Of a stretch of DNA of 64,000 bases, positions 21,501 through 34,800 are shown piece after piece. Source of the DNA: Periplaneta americana (Eukaryota > Arthropoda > Insecta > Blattodea > Blattidae); the NCBI RefSeq assembly GCF_040183065.1, contig NC_091123.1:8067001-8131000 (forward strand). The letters run 5' to 3'. Numbering within the stretch: position 1 is the stretch's first letter; the number at the start of each line of letters is the position of its first letter. The position numbers were made by a program, and so were the translations under genes. The notes beneath the pieces were generated by a model that saw only the letters and a program-made list of their open reading frames with translations, was not told the DNA's origin and searched no databases.

Positions 21501-22802
21501 TTATTTATTTGGTTACAGTGTGTTTTAATGTTGAATGACACAATTGATCAGTCATTTAGCTATCATTCACTCATCAACATACAATTTTTTACGTATACCA
21601 TGTTTTCAAACTATACCCTAATACATAGGGAATTAATATTTTCATAAGAAATCCATGTATAAAAAATTGAAAGTGGAATTTCATGTAGGTGCCAACTTAT
21701 CATGCATGATCCTTTGATAATATATTATCAGTTTTAGGTTAGGTGATTCATAATAATTATATCCTGGTGTTAGGCTACTGTTATAATTTCAGTTGTGTAT
21801 TTCATTTTAAAGATTTTTTTTGTCATTAGGTTACTTTTTCCACAAAGACACATATAAACAATTATTTACCCATATTCTTAAGTTTACACAAGTCGTATAA
21901 TGGGATGGAACTCTTCTACCAGGAAAGAGTCCAGCAAATATGTCTCTTACCTTTCTCAAAGAATTGTTTCCATACAGTTCAATAAATAAAATCTTTTCTT
22001 CTGTAGTATAAAATCCATTGTTTCAAGATTAATGCTATCAAACAGAATTTTAGTTGGCAATAATCAGTAGATAGTCTTCTTTATCTTCAAGGCTACTAAT
22101 TTATTACACATGGCCACCTACATGAAATTTCACCTTCAATTTTTTATACATGGATTTCCTTATGGCAATGTTAATTCTCTATAGCTGCATCTATATGGTT
22201 TATTCCCTCGTTACCCTTTCCTATCCAGTCCTCTGACTGAACTCTTACTTTCTTCAACCCCAACAGCATTAGAGCATTCGAGGCCTAGGGGTTCATTTCC
22301 CTTTCCTTCCTCCCCTTTCTACTTTTCTGTTCCTAGTGCTGACCTGCTATGGCACTAAAATCGTCCTCCAGTGGCTTAAGGAGGGAAAGCTGATGATCAG
22401 CAAGATCTCCCAGCTAGGTCCAATGGACCCGTCGACCAACAGCAGGTGTGGTCCTCCAGACATTCTGGGGGTTGTGTGTGAATGAAGTAGCCACCAAAAC
22501 GTTAAAATATGGTGTTCACTTAAATTGGCTACAACTTGCCATTTAACCCTCAAAATCTGTGCTTCACTGGCTAATCATGATAATATCTTTAAAAATATTG
22601 GAGTGCAAAAGGGCAAGTGACTTTATTGTCAAACGCCTGGCATTAGAAAACAACAACAACAACATATGGTTCAATTTTCCATGTGTGCATGCACGCAATC
22701 TGGAAAGAATATTGAAAGAATCAAGTTTAAAACGCGGTTTCAAATAAGATGCATGAAGATTTTGTGTCTACATGGCACCCCATTTTAAACATCATCTTCA
22801 CT

Positions 22803-22881
<79 letters not shown>

Positions 22882-25800
22882 CAGGGTGTATCAGAAGGTC
22901 AGGTCAATCCTTAAGGAGGTGATTAATATATATTATATTATATTAATTAATATTAAATACGAGGGAGGATCAAAAAGTAACATACAACATTTTTTGTGGC
23001 AACGTATTTAATAAGTAACCAAACGAAATAATGCAGAAAAAAGCTATAGATTTCACCTATTTTTCAACACAGGAATCAAGTCTCTTAACACATTTCCCCC
23101 ATCGTGACACCAGATTCAGTACACCTCGTTCATAAAACTCCATTTTCTGGGTGTATAACCACCTACGCACGACTGATTTCACTTCTTCATCCGAACCAAA
23201 GCACTGGACTCCTAGTAATTTTTTCAATGGTCCAAAGAGGTGAAACTCGGACAGTGCGAAGTCTGGACTGTAGGGTGGGTGATTGCCACTTTAATGATGC
23301 CTCTGACATTTGGTGACATTGCAGCGGTCACTGGTCGACTGGAACGTGCTTCGTCAGTAAGATTTACTTAGCCCTCTTCAAAGAACCTGCACCACCTGGA
23401 GATGTTGCTATGGTCCAGACAATCAGCATCATACACCTCCAACATTTCCCTGTGGATTTCCCTCGGACTTTTTTTGTTTCGCTCAGAAAAAACGGACTAC
23501 ACCTCGCTGCTCTTCACAAGTAGACGATGCTAACACACGTTCCATCTTTACTCAGTAGTTACAGCTCGTTCCGCCAGGGTGACACCTAATCGAGCCATTG
23601 CTGTCTAGCACAAGATTCAAATTAACTATCTGCCAACTTTGAACGTCCTAACCAAAATAGTATACCGTAAAGAAATTGTTGTGCATTACTTTCCAATCCT
23701 CCCTAGTATCAATCTTGCATGCAATGGTTGAATATGTAAAGTTGAAAGAAAAGTTGAACTGTGTAGATGCACCTTAAGTATTATAGTTTGAACTACACAT
23801 GGTATAGTTAGATCTGCTTATATATCACACACACTTATATTTTAAAACTTATTTTACATTTTCTTGTAACTTATTTATTTTTATCATTCTCTTTTCTCGT
23901 ACTTTTTAAAACTATGTTTCTAAGAATTTTATTATCTGTTCATTTGTAATTCTTGATATTTCAGCTGATACAATTTTATTACTAAAACGTAGTCATTCCT
24001 GTTTCATAAAACTGCGTTCACTCCAATCTGTCTTAACACAATATGTTAACAATATATACTTAGCCTATTTTATAAATCACTGTTACAAAATTAGAGGAAT
24101 ATTTTCGAATGTTTTCTGAAACATGTTTTAATGTAATTTAGAGCTACAAGATCGACTTCCTGTAAATTTTAACATTTGAAATTTGTATTTTCTTGAAATA
24201 GGCCTCTTTTGATATACCGGTACCTGACATATTTGTAATCTTTCATGTAGTAATTTTATTATGTCTGTAGAGGAAGTTGTAGGGATAATAATTAAAATCT
24301 TTATCACTGTCACAAAAAGATAAAATTGAGAATTATTTATTATTCCCAAAACATACATAAAAAGGTGACTAAGGTGACAACATAATCATGACCACCTTAG
24401 CACTGATTACTACACTGATCACACATTTCATCGTGGCTGACAAGAAAGAAAAGCTATGCGTGAATCAGAGTCACATGGTTATCATGGTCTAGTCATGGCC
24501 ATCTTGAAAATCGCCTAAAATAAATGCATGTTCAAAGTTCTAAAAAACAAAGGAATTGTCAAACGTGCATTTATATATAAACTTATTCAATGTTGGCCAT
24601 GTTGTGACTAAGAATGTGACCTCATGCCATGACCTGTCTTTCTCGTTAGCTACGCATTTCGTTTGATGATACTGTTATGCTAGGGATTGTCTTGGACAAG
24701 GATACATCGCTATATAAAATTTGTTTATGTAATGGAAATCGTAACTTGCAGGTGGTGGTTATCATCGTCATATGGATCATATCTTTGCTCGTGATCTACA
24801 TGCTGTTTCTGATTTGCCTCGATCCACTGCTGAACAAGAGGGCCAAGGGCAGCTACCAGGAGCACACCAATGAGGAGGTGCGTATACAGAGATCTCACAA
24901 GAGTCTTTACAATTTTTAAATCTGTAATTACATTTTCATAAAAGCTTTAAAAGTCCCCCCCCCCCCCCCCGTAATGTACCTTGGGTTGCCAGGACTGGAC
25001 CATACTGCAACCCAAAGTACATTACCTTTTTTTAAAGACGATTTTAACACTTTAAAAGTTCCAAGACAGTTTTAACACTTTGAAAGTTCCTGTACAATTT
25101 TAACACTTTAAAAGTTCCAAGACAGTTTTAACACTTCGAAAGTTCCAATACAATTTTAACACTTTAAAAGATCCAATACAGGTTTTTACACTTTGAAAGT
25201 TCCAGTACAATTTTAACACTTTGAAAGTTCCAATACAATTTTAACACTTTAAAAGTTCCAAGACAGTTTTAACACTTTAAAAGTTCCAATACAATTTTAA
25301 CATTTTAAAAGTTCCAAGACAGTTTTAACACTTTAAAAGTTCCAATACAATTTTAACACTTTAAAAGTTCCAAGACAGTTTTAACACTTTAAAAGTTACA
25401 ATACGATTTTAACATTTTAAAAGTTCCAAGACAGTTTTAACACTTTAAAAGTTCCAATACAATTTTAACATTTTAAAAGTTCCAAGACAGTTTTAACATT
25501 TTAAAAGTTCCAATACAATTTTAACATTTTAAAAGTTCCAAGACAGTTTTAACACTTTAAAAGTTCCAATACAATTTTAACACTTTAAAAGTTACAATAC
25601 GATTTTAACATTTTAAAAGTTCCAAGACAGTTTTAACACTTTAAAAGTTACAATACGATTTTAACATTTTAAAAGTTCCAAGACAGTTTTAACACTTTAA
25701 AAGTTCCAATACAATTTTAACATTTTAAAAGTTCCAAGACAGTTTTAACACTTTAAAAGTTACAATACGATTTTAACACTTTAAAAGTTCCAAGACAGTT

Positions 25801-28800
25801 TTAACACTTTAAAAGTTCCAATACAATTTTAACATTTTAAAAGTTCCAAGACAGTTTTAACACTTTAAAAGTTCCAATACAATTTTAACACTTTAAAAGT
25901 TACAATACGATTTTAACATTTTAAAAGTTCCAAGACAGTAAGTTCCAATACAATTTTAACATTTTAAAAGTTCCAAGACAGTTTTAACACTTTAAAAGTT
26001 CCAATACAATTTTAACACTTTAAAAGTTCCAAGACAGTTTTAACACTTTAAAAGTTACAATACGATTTTAACATTTTAAAAGTTCCAAGACAGTTTTAAC
26101 ACTTTAAAAGTTCCAAGACAGTTTTAACACTTTATAAGTTCCAATACAATTTTAACATTTTAAAAGTTCCAAGACAGTTTTAACACTTTAAAAGTTCCAA
26201 TACAATTTTAACATTTTAAAAGTTCCAAGACAGTTTTAACACTTTAAAAGTTCCAATACAATTTTAACACTTTAAAAGTTCCAATACAATTTTAACATTT
26301 TAAAAGTTCCAAGACAGTTTTAACACTTTAAAAGTTACAATACGATTTTAACACTTTTGAAGTTTCTTTTTTATCCTCAAACCTTCAAATATGTATACTC
26401 ACTACACAAAGCAGAATTTTTCTCTTGTTTGAACAACATTCTGCAATGGGAATTGAAAGAGGCACCCATAATACTAATACTACGTAAGACTTTTTTTTTT
26501 TTTTTTTTTAATAAGTAATTTGGGAATACCAGAACTGTTTCCCCAAGTACAGATCTCATATAGTAACAAACTTCTGAAAAGGGCAAAGTATGATATTCTT
26601 AGAATAATGTTTGGATACCAAAGTTTTCAGTTTCCTTATAGAAAAATAACTCTAGGTAATCTTGCATTTAATGAATCTGTCATCATCATCATGTACAGGA
26701 GCTCCCAAGGAGTTGGCCACAGATTGATCCATTCTATTCTCATATTAGAGGTCGAGAAGTCTCTTCAGTGATCTTCTGGATTTCTTGTATCCGCCGGGGT
26801 GTAATTTTTTAGTGATCTAGAATATCTGTTGTGGGGCATCCTATTGACATGTTATATCCACTTTGACTTATAATTTAAAATTTGTTCAAGGGCTGATGTC
26901 ATTCTCAATTCTTCCAAAATTTCTATATTTGTTTTGTAGTCGTTCCATTTATAACTTGCTGTTCTTAAATATTTAATTTCTGCCGCATTTATTCTTGATT
27001 TATCTTTTACCTTGATTGTCCAGTTTCCACAACTGTATAGTAAAGTCAGAAGAGCCAATACATTATACATTCTTATCCGGATTTTAATTAAAGTTAATTT
27101 TGATTTAAACACATTGTTAATGACACCAGTAACCCTTTATGAAATTGTTTAATTTATGATTAATATCAAATTCAGTTTCATGTTGTTGTTGTTTTCTAAT
27201 GCCAGACGTTTGACAATAAAGTCATTTGACCTCTTGCACTCCAATATTTTTCAAAGATATTGTCATGGCCAGCCATTGAAGCACAGATTTTGAGGTGTTC
27301 CAAATCCATTTCTTGATTTGAGTTGCACAGTGGGTAGTTAGGGGACCGATATATTCCAATTCTGTGCAAGTGCTTGACCAAACAGTCATGGCCTGTTGCC
27401 ATTCTAAATGCAGCTACAGATGATTTGCGTGGTAAATCGAGAATTAACTGTGGGTTATGATGCAGAGAGTTCCATTTTTTCCCTTGAGACTTTGTTATCA
27501 GATTTGTTTGTTGAAGTCTAAGTATGTAGATTTAATAAATCTTTTCACAGAGTAATATGTAGATTTAGTAACAGGTCTGTAAGTAGCAGTGCTGCCCTTC
27601 TTTGCTAAAGCATCCGCATTCTCGTTTCCCAGGATTCCACAATGGGATGGTATCCATTGGAATACAATTCTTTTATTGAGTGATATTAATTGAGAGAGCA
27701 TTTTAGTTATTTCTGCTGTTTGAGAGTAAGATTCAGTTTCATATGAAACAATATTATCTAAATATTTGAACTGATTTACCTGTTCGATAATTTGGTTATA
27801 GATGACAATTTTGCTTCTTATCAGTAGCGTCGGCCTGGTTGGTGCAGTCGATAGAATGCTGGCTTGTGTGCCTGAGGTTGCGGATTCGATCCTGGCTCAG
27901 GTCGATGGCACTTAAGTGTGCTTAAATGCAACAGGCTCATGTCACGAGACTTAGTGGCATGTAAGAAAACTTCGGCGGGACAAAATTCCGGCACACCAGT
28001 GACGCTGACATAACCTCAGCAGTTCCGAGCATCATTAAGTAAAACATAACTTATATATTTTAATTTTTATATTAATTACAGAACCGATAGTGCTAAAACA
28101 TATAAATTTCTGAAGAATATTTCCAATACACAGGAAAATACTAGCCAACCTATTATTCATAATAACAAAACACTAACAGATAGTAGAGATATAGCAAACG
28201 CATTTAATAAACACTACTCAAACTCTCACAGATTACATCCCAATATCAAAAAAACTGACAAATTTATCAAAAGAAAATTATATGAAAATAATAAAAACAA
28301 TATTACTAGTACAAAACCTGAAATATTTCATCAAAATTTTACTTCCAAAGAATTAACTCTAGCTATATAAAATTTAAAAACCAAGAAATCTCCTGGCCCT
28401 GACAACATTCATTCCGAATTTTTTAAACATCTGGGGGGAAAAAGCCAAGTCTGTATTTTTATCCATTTTCAATTTATCATGGAACACCTCAATTCCTGCA
28501 GCTTGGAAAAAAAGCAATCATTGTACCAATTCACAAAAAAGGGAAACCTGCTCATGATGTTAATAGTTATCAACCAATAGCACTATTAAGCATGATAGCA
28601 AAAACCATGGAGTCCATGATCTCCAACAGATTAACTTGGTATTTAGAATCCCAAAATCTTTTATCACCAGGACAAGCCGGCTTTCGACAACTACACTCTA
28701 CCCATGAACAAGTCATACGCCTCGGCCAAGAAATAAAAGACAGTTTTAACAAGAAAGAATATACCTTCGCAATATTTATTGACTTTCAGTTAGCATATGA

Positions 28801-31800
28801 CTCTGTTTGGAGAAATAAATTATTACTAAAACTCCAGAAATTAGGTATCTCCAGCAATATGTTCAGATGGATATCAGAATTCCTTGGTCAAAGATTCATT
28901 GCCACTAAATTCAATAACTCACTTTCTAGTTACAGACAAACGCATCGAGGTCTACCTCAGGGCGCTGTTCTCAGCACAACTTTATTCAATATTTATATAA
29001 ATGACTTACCCTCCCTATTAGAGGAATCAAACATGAAAACAGCACTATTTGCAGATGATATAGTTTTGTAGACTTCCGGATCTTACAGACATAGAGACAA
29101 AATTCAAAATTCTGCTCTTAAAGCTCTAAATCAACTACATGAATGGAATACATCAAATTTGATGACACTCAATTTAAGCAAAAGTAACTACCAAATATTT
29201 TCACTCGGTAAAAAAGAAAGAGAATTCAATATCCAATATAATGGCCAACACCTTCCTAGGACTTATGAATCCAAATACCTTGGAGTTATTTTCGATAGTA
29301 AGTTAACATGGAGCAACCATTTGAATTACATTTCTGAAAAAGCTCGTAAAAGATTCTCCCTTCTAAAAAGACTAACAGGAAAGAAATGGGGATGCTCTAG
29401 GAATACTTTGAACACTACATACAAAATGTTTATACAGCCAGTGCTGACATACTGTGAAGAAATTTTAATTACTTCACCTTTCATAAACGACATAGAATGT
29501 GTTCAAAACCAAGCTCTCAGACTCATTACTGGTGGAATCAAAACAACTCCAATAGATTCTATGAGATTCCTCACTAATATTAACAGCATCAAAATGACAA
29601 TAGAAGAAAAAGCACTGATTCAATATGTAAAACTTATCAGATTACCAGGAAACAATTGGCATTCATACAGTCTTCTCTGTAGATTGAAAACTCAAAAAAG
29701 TTTCATATCCATTGTTCAAGAATTAAAACAGAAAATCAATATCCCGAATTTAAAAGAAAACTTACAAATTAAACCAAACCCTTTAACTCTATTAAATATA
29801 GAATATAATCTAAATTTAACAGAAGAAATACTGAAACAATTGTCTTTAGAGACAATTAATATTAGGTATCCTCCACAAAACTGGCTTCATTAATACACCG
29901 ACGGATCCTTGATCTCCAGAGAACAAGGTGCCGGTGCAGGTGTTACTTGCTGTCTCTTCTCACTTTGTAGATCTCTTGGATATGGAACAACAAGTTTTGT
30001 TGGTGAAATCATTGCAATAAGTGAAAGTCTCAGGAATCTTCTATGCCACATCAATAAATTTAGGAATGCAGTTATATTGTCAGACTCCAAAGCAGCTATT
30101 GTATCAATAGTCTCTAAACACACACCTTCATCTCAAACAGCAGAAATAACTAATATGCTCTCTCAATTAATATCACTCAATAAAAGAATTGTATTCCAAT
30201 GGATACCATCCCATTGTGGAATCCTGGGAAACGAGAATGCGGATGCTTTAGCAAAGAAGGGTAGCACTGCTACTTACAGACCTGTTACTAAATCTACGTA
30301 TTACTCTGTGAAAAGATTTATTAAATCTACATACTTAGACTACAACAAACAAAATTTGATAACACAATCCCAAGGGAAAAAATGGAACTCTCTGCATCAT
30401 AATCCACAGTTAATTCCCGATTTACCACGAAAATCGTCTGTAGCTGCATTTAGATTGGCAACAGGCCATGATTGTTTGGCCAAACACCTACATAGAATTG
30501 GAATATATCAGTCCCCTAACTGCCCATTGTGCAACTCAAACCAAGAAAAGGATTCGGAACACCTCAAAATCTGTGCTTCAGTGGCTGACCATGATAATAT
30601 CTTTGAAAAATATTGGAGTGCAAGAGGTCAAATGACTTTATTGTCAAATGCCTGGCATTAGAAAAAATCAACAGCAACATATTTTAATTTTTATCGGTGA
30701 CTCCTTTAGGTATGTGAATCTATGTAATGATTGAAATATAGTATCTGGAAATTCAATTGAATGAAAAGAAACATTTATTGTAGAAATTATTTCTTGGGCA
30801 CTGATTCCATACACTAGTTGACACTTCATGGGGACTATTTCTTTCCTCATGGAGATTTGACCCTGCAGTCATTCTTTATTGCAGCTACATATTTATGAGA
30901 CAAGCCATCTAAATATGCAACATCAACTTGGCTAATCCAGACTTTTGGCTATGATTTGCATGTGATAGTTATGCTGATCCAATAACAGCAAGCAGTCAGT
31001 GATGTGGACTTCCATGCACTTATGATAAGGGGTGGTGATTTTTCATAAGAGCAATGAAATATGAAATGACTGTAAAGGTCTGTGCTTTTGTACTTTCATT
31101 TTTCACGACCTTTTTAATGAATTTTGAATGTGCGATAAAATGTGAAATATACCGTATTTACTCGCGCAATTGCCTCCCTCGCATATTTCCCCCCCCCCCT
31201 TAGATTTTTAAGGCATATTTTCAGAATTTTATTTTTCTAGCATAGTTTCCTCCTCTTAAATCACAACTTTGGACACCTTTTGACCAATCAGTGAGGACTG
31301 AAAGGATTGCACAAATATGTTTGGAAATTCCAAGGTCAGCATTCACCCCCTCCCATCAACCGGTTCTCTTGTCGCGCACTTTGAGAGAGAGAAAAAGAAA
31401 CTAGTAGGCTAGCAGGTAGCAACCAGTTCTCGCTTTTCATGCGTGGTGTTAAGTAGTGATGCAGTGAAAGTATAATATTTACACGGCACAATTAAACCAA
31501 TATTATTTCCTGCTGTTATGTATAACCACTTCACTCCCGATATTTTTCGTAGTTATCCGTAATTTCCTCCCCCCTCCTAAAATATTCGGTTACGAATTTT
31601 AGAAAAAATGGGGGGGGGGGGGAATTACACGGATTAACATGGTACACAAAATTAGAAATTTGTACTAAAATACGATATAAATGCGAAACCCACTATTTTT
31701 TTAAATAAAATTGATCTTATACAAAGTTAAATTTATATTTATATAATAGAAAATGAAGAATGAAAAATATATATTTGAGTTTTCTTGAGGAAAGGTATCC

Positions 31801-34800
31801 AAACCTTCCAACAGTTTTATTTCCATTCCGTGTGCTTGCACGCTGGACTTCATGGTTTCAATCTTTGGATGAGATTTAGTGAATAGTAGAAAATTATGCC
31901 TAAAATCATAATGCTTTATTAAACTTCATACATAAAAATCGCAAAAAAAAAAATCAAATTGTTGGCCTACCTAGCATTATAAATACAAAACTAAAACAAC
32001 CGATCTTATACGACTGAAAGAACCAAAGTGTTTCACAAGCATGGCTCTTAAACAAAGTTACAATGAATTATAACAAAATAATTTTAAAATACCCAAGTTT
32101 GGAAAATTTCACTATTAGTAAATTCAAAAACAGTGTTAGGAATTTAATTTTTAAATGTTATTGGTGCAGCTGCTATATTTTTGCAATCTCAACCTTCTCA
32201 GTCAGATGCTCTCTGTGCAAGTCACAAAATTCACTTTTATTATCTTTCATTGGTTATTGTGCTATCAGTCTAGTTGTTGTCACTATAGTATCTTCTTTTG
32301 AGGGTTCGATACTTGCACAGCATATATAATGCTTCAAGTTCTTTCACCACATAATTGCCATGGCAATCAGAACTTCAATTTGCTTGGGATCAGTGACTTG
32401 TTGGTTCTTCATGAAAGCTCGTTTGAGACAAGATCGAAAATAGTCATAACCTTGTGGATATTCTCGACCAAGATGTAACAAATTCATTAATAATAATAAT
32501 GTGTGAGCCGGCACACTGAAGATCATGGCTTCATTAAAGATCGGACATCCTCCCTCCTTTCTTCGTGGAAGTTTTCTTCTTGTGAACTTTCTACCCGTGC
32601 TCAAGCAGGTAGGCTACACATTAAATGAGAAAGATCTCTTCCATCGAAATAGAGTTAGGAAATGATCCCAGGATGGAGGCAGCATTCCTTCGCTGAATCG
32701 CTATTCCAATGTGTTGACGAAGAAAATTGATACATCTAGGATCACCAGTACAGGACAGTAGGCATGTACCAGTTTGCGTCAGTAGATCTTTAGCGTCTCT
32801 ACACCACGGACCGAAGGTCTCAACTGCAAAAGCGACGAAGATGTAATTTGATGTTAAATGTTCATATTTGCGTCGTTTAGCATGATAAGCGGATTCAGCA
32901 GCAGATCCGGCACAATTGACAGAAGATTTTAAATGGGAAAAGGCTAATGTATCTACACATGTAAAATCCCAGATGAGTGATTTACCTTTGGACCAAAGAA
33001 TTGTCAAGCCGTCAGGTCGTTTACCATCCAACTGACTAATACCATTTGGTTCAAGAAGAGTTGGAATGTCGCAGGAGGTTAAAGAAAATTGTAATTTATT
33101 ATTTTGAAGTATATTGTCGGACTAAGCTTCCTTCTCAATTAGTAAGTTAATCATTGAGTTGGAAGGTTTTCCTTCCCTTTTGCACATAAGCTGTGGGACA
33201 AGCTGTTAACATTATGCACTGTCCTCAAAAGATGTGCTGGATGATGGTTACCACAGATGTGTTGGAGTTCTGAAACTCTAATTCAAATGAAAATGTGCAA
33301 AAAAAATTAAAAACTTATTTATGGTGCATCTGGCTAAGTGTAACAAAACATTGAGCAGTTATGTGGCAGAAAATTGCACAATTATTTTTCCCAATATGTT
33401 GGCAAACTTATTAACCCTACCATTGCTGGCCAGGTATTATCAGTTGAATTGAAAGGCTCATGTGAGATCAGAACAAAGATACCATTTTTCCGGGATGTTA
33501 ACATAAATATCTTGATGAATATTTTCATTCCCAAATTGTTCAAAATATCAGAACAAAAAAGAGTGGACTGCGTGCTAATGTTGTTGGCTTCAAAGCTCAA
33601 ATACTCTAGAGTTGGCCCAAGCAGCTCTGCAGTATATTTGGGGTCCACAGCGTAGATGCTGAAAGATTTTCCAGTAAAAACAATTTAATTAAGTTATAGG
33701 AGAACACGAAAGAAGAAAATGTACAGATGTGTTCTGTGATTTCTTTCAGTGGTGGCACTAATTAACAAGGTATAGTGAGGGTCACATAAGAACAGTTCCT
33801 AAACAGCAAATATTGCCGTCTTGTCAGTGTTGCCAACAGTTATCAGATATACGATCCTACGTACTAAATTACTTATTTACTTACCGTACTTTATGTTGGA
33901 AGGTTATTCTAAATAATTCAATAATTTGTAACATATTTTCGTAGGCAAACTATACGAGAAAGGGATCAACATGTCTAGTATTTTGTCTAGCAATACGAAA
34001 TTCATTGGTTTGACTGAACAATTGACTCACGAGACCTAACCTAAAAAAATGTATTTTGTTTGACCATATGAAATTATTAGTACTAACTCCGAAAACTTAC
34101 CTGACTATAGTCTTGAATTATACCCACAACGCAACACATAAAATAACGATTATGTATTAATATTGTGACTTTTTATTAGTAACAACAATGTAATTTATTC
34201 GTCACAACAATAATTCCTCTCTACAATTCACCTTAAACGCTCTTGTCAACAATTGGATCTTCACTCAACACAGTATTCGTTATAGCACTCCACCGACGAC
34301 AATGACAATTTACTTGGACTATTACGCACAACAATGAACTGTTAATCTTAACTAATATTTACAAAGCACTATTTACAAATCAGAACTACCAGTTCTCAGT
34401 TCACAGTTCTTCTATCTCAGTCACTCGAGTTCACGGTATCTCGAACCACAGACCTTCAGAGACAGTTCACTGTACTCGAACTCGGGTCCCTCCAACTGCG
34501 GTCCACTGCACTCGAACTCAGGTCCCTCCAACTGCGGTCCACTGCACTCGAACTCAGGCCTTCGGATGCTGACGCAGATGCGGACGCACACTCGAGTCGA
34601 ACTCCGGCTGGCTTGCTTGCTCTGGCTTTCTCACTGACTGAATAACTGAAAACTGGAAACTCTGCTCTAGTTCGCTGGCGCTTCTTCTTTTATAGCAAAA
34701 TCATAGTTGCGAGAATTTTCTACAGGTGTGTAGAGAATTATCTCGATATCTCTACATCGACAGACTTCTGGAATAGTCGGGAAGGTCGTTCCACATTCAC

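Larger units (their letters stand above)
28071..30678 (+). mobile_element. LINE L-A (jockey-like), largest copy, 5'-truncated, 2608 bp
   Basis: A 16-bp target duplication ATATTTTAATTTTTAT flanks it at 28055-28070 and 30679-30694. Order of domains: start of reverse transcriptase ([14 protein letters not shown] near 28380, with frameshifts before 28590); the RT core 28592-29068 ([17 protein letters not shown], then [32 protein letters not shown] and the catalytic FADD); thumb and linker 29159-29890; RNase H 29909-30661 (YTDGS in the frame just before, then [39 protein letters not shown], and a [18 protein letters not shown] zinc-knuckle-like end). A TAG replaces the expected Trp codon after the FADD box (29069) and another stop splits RT from RNase H (29891), so it is inactive. 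The APE endonuclease and ORF1 are missing. Confidence 0.93.
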
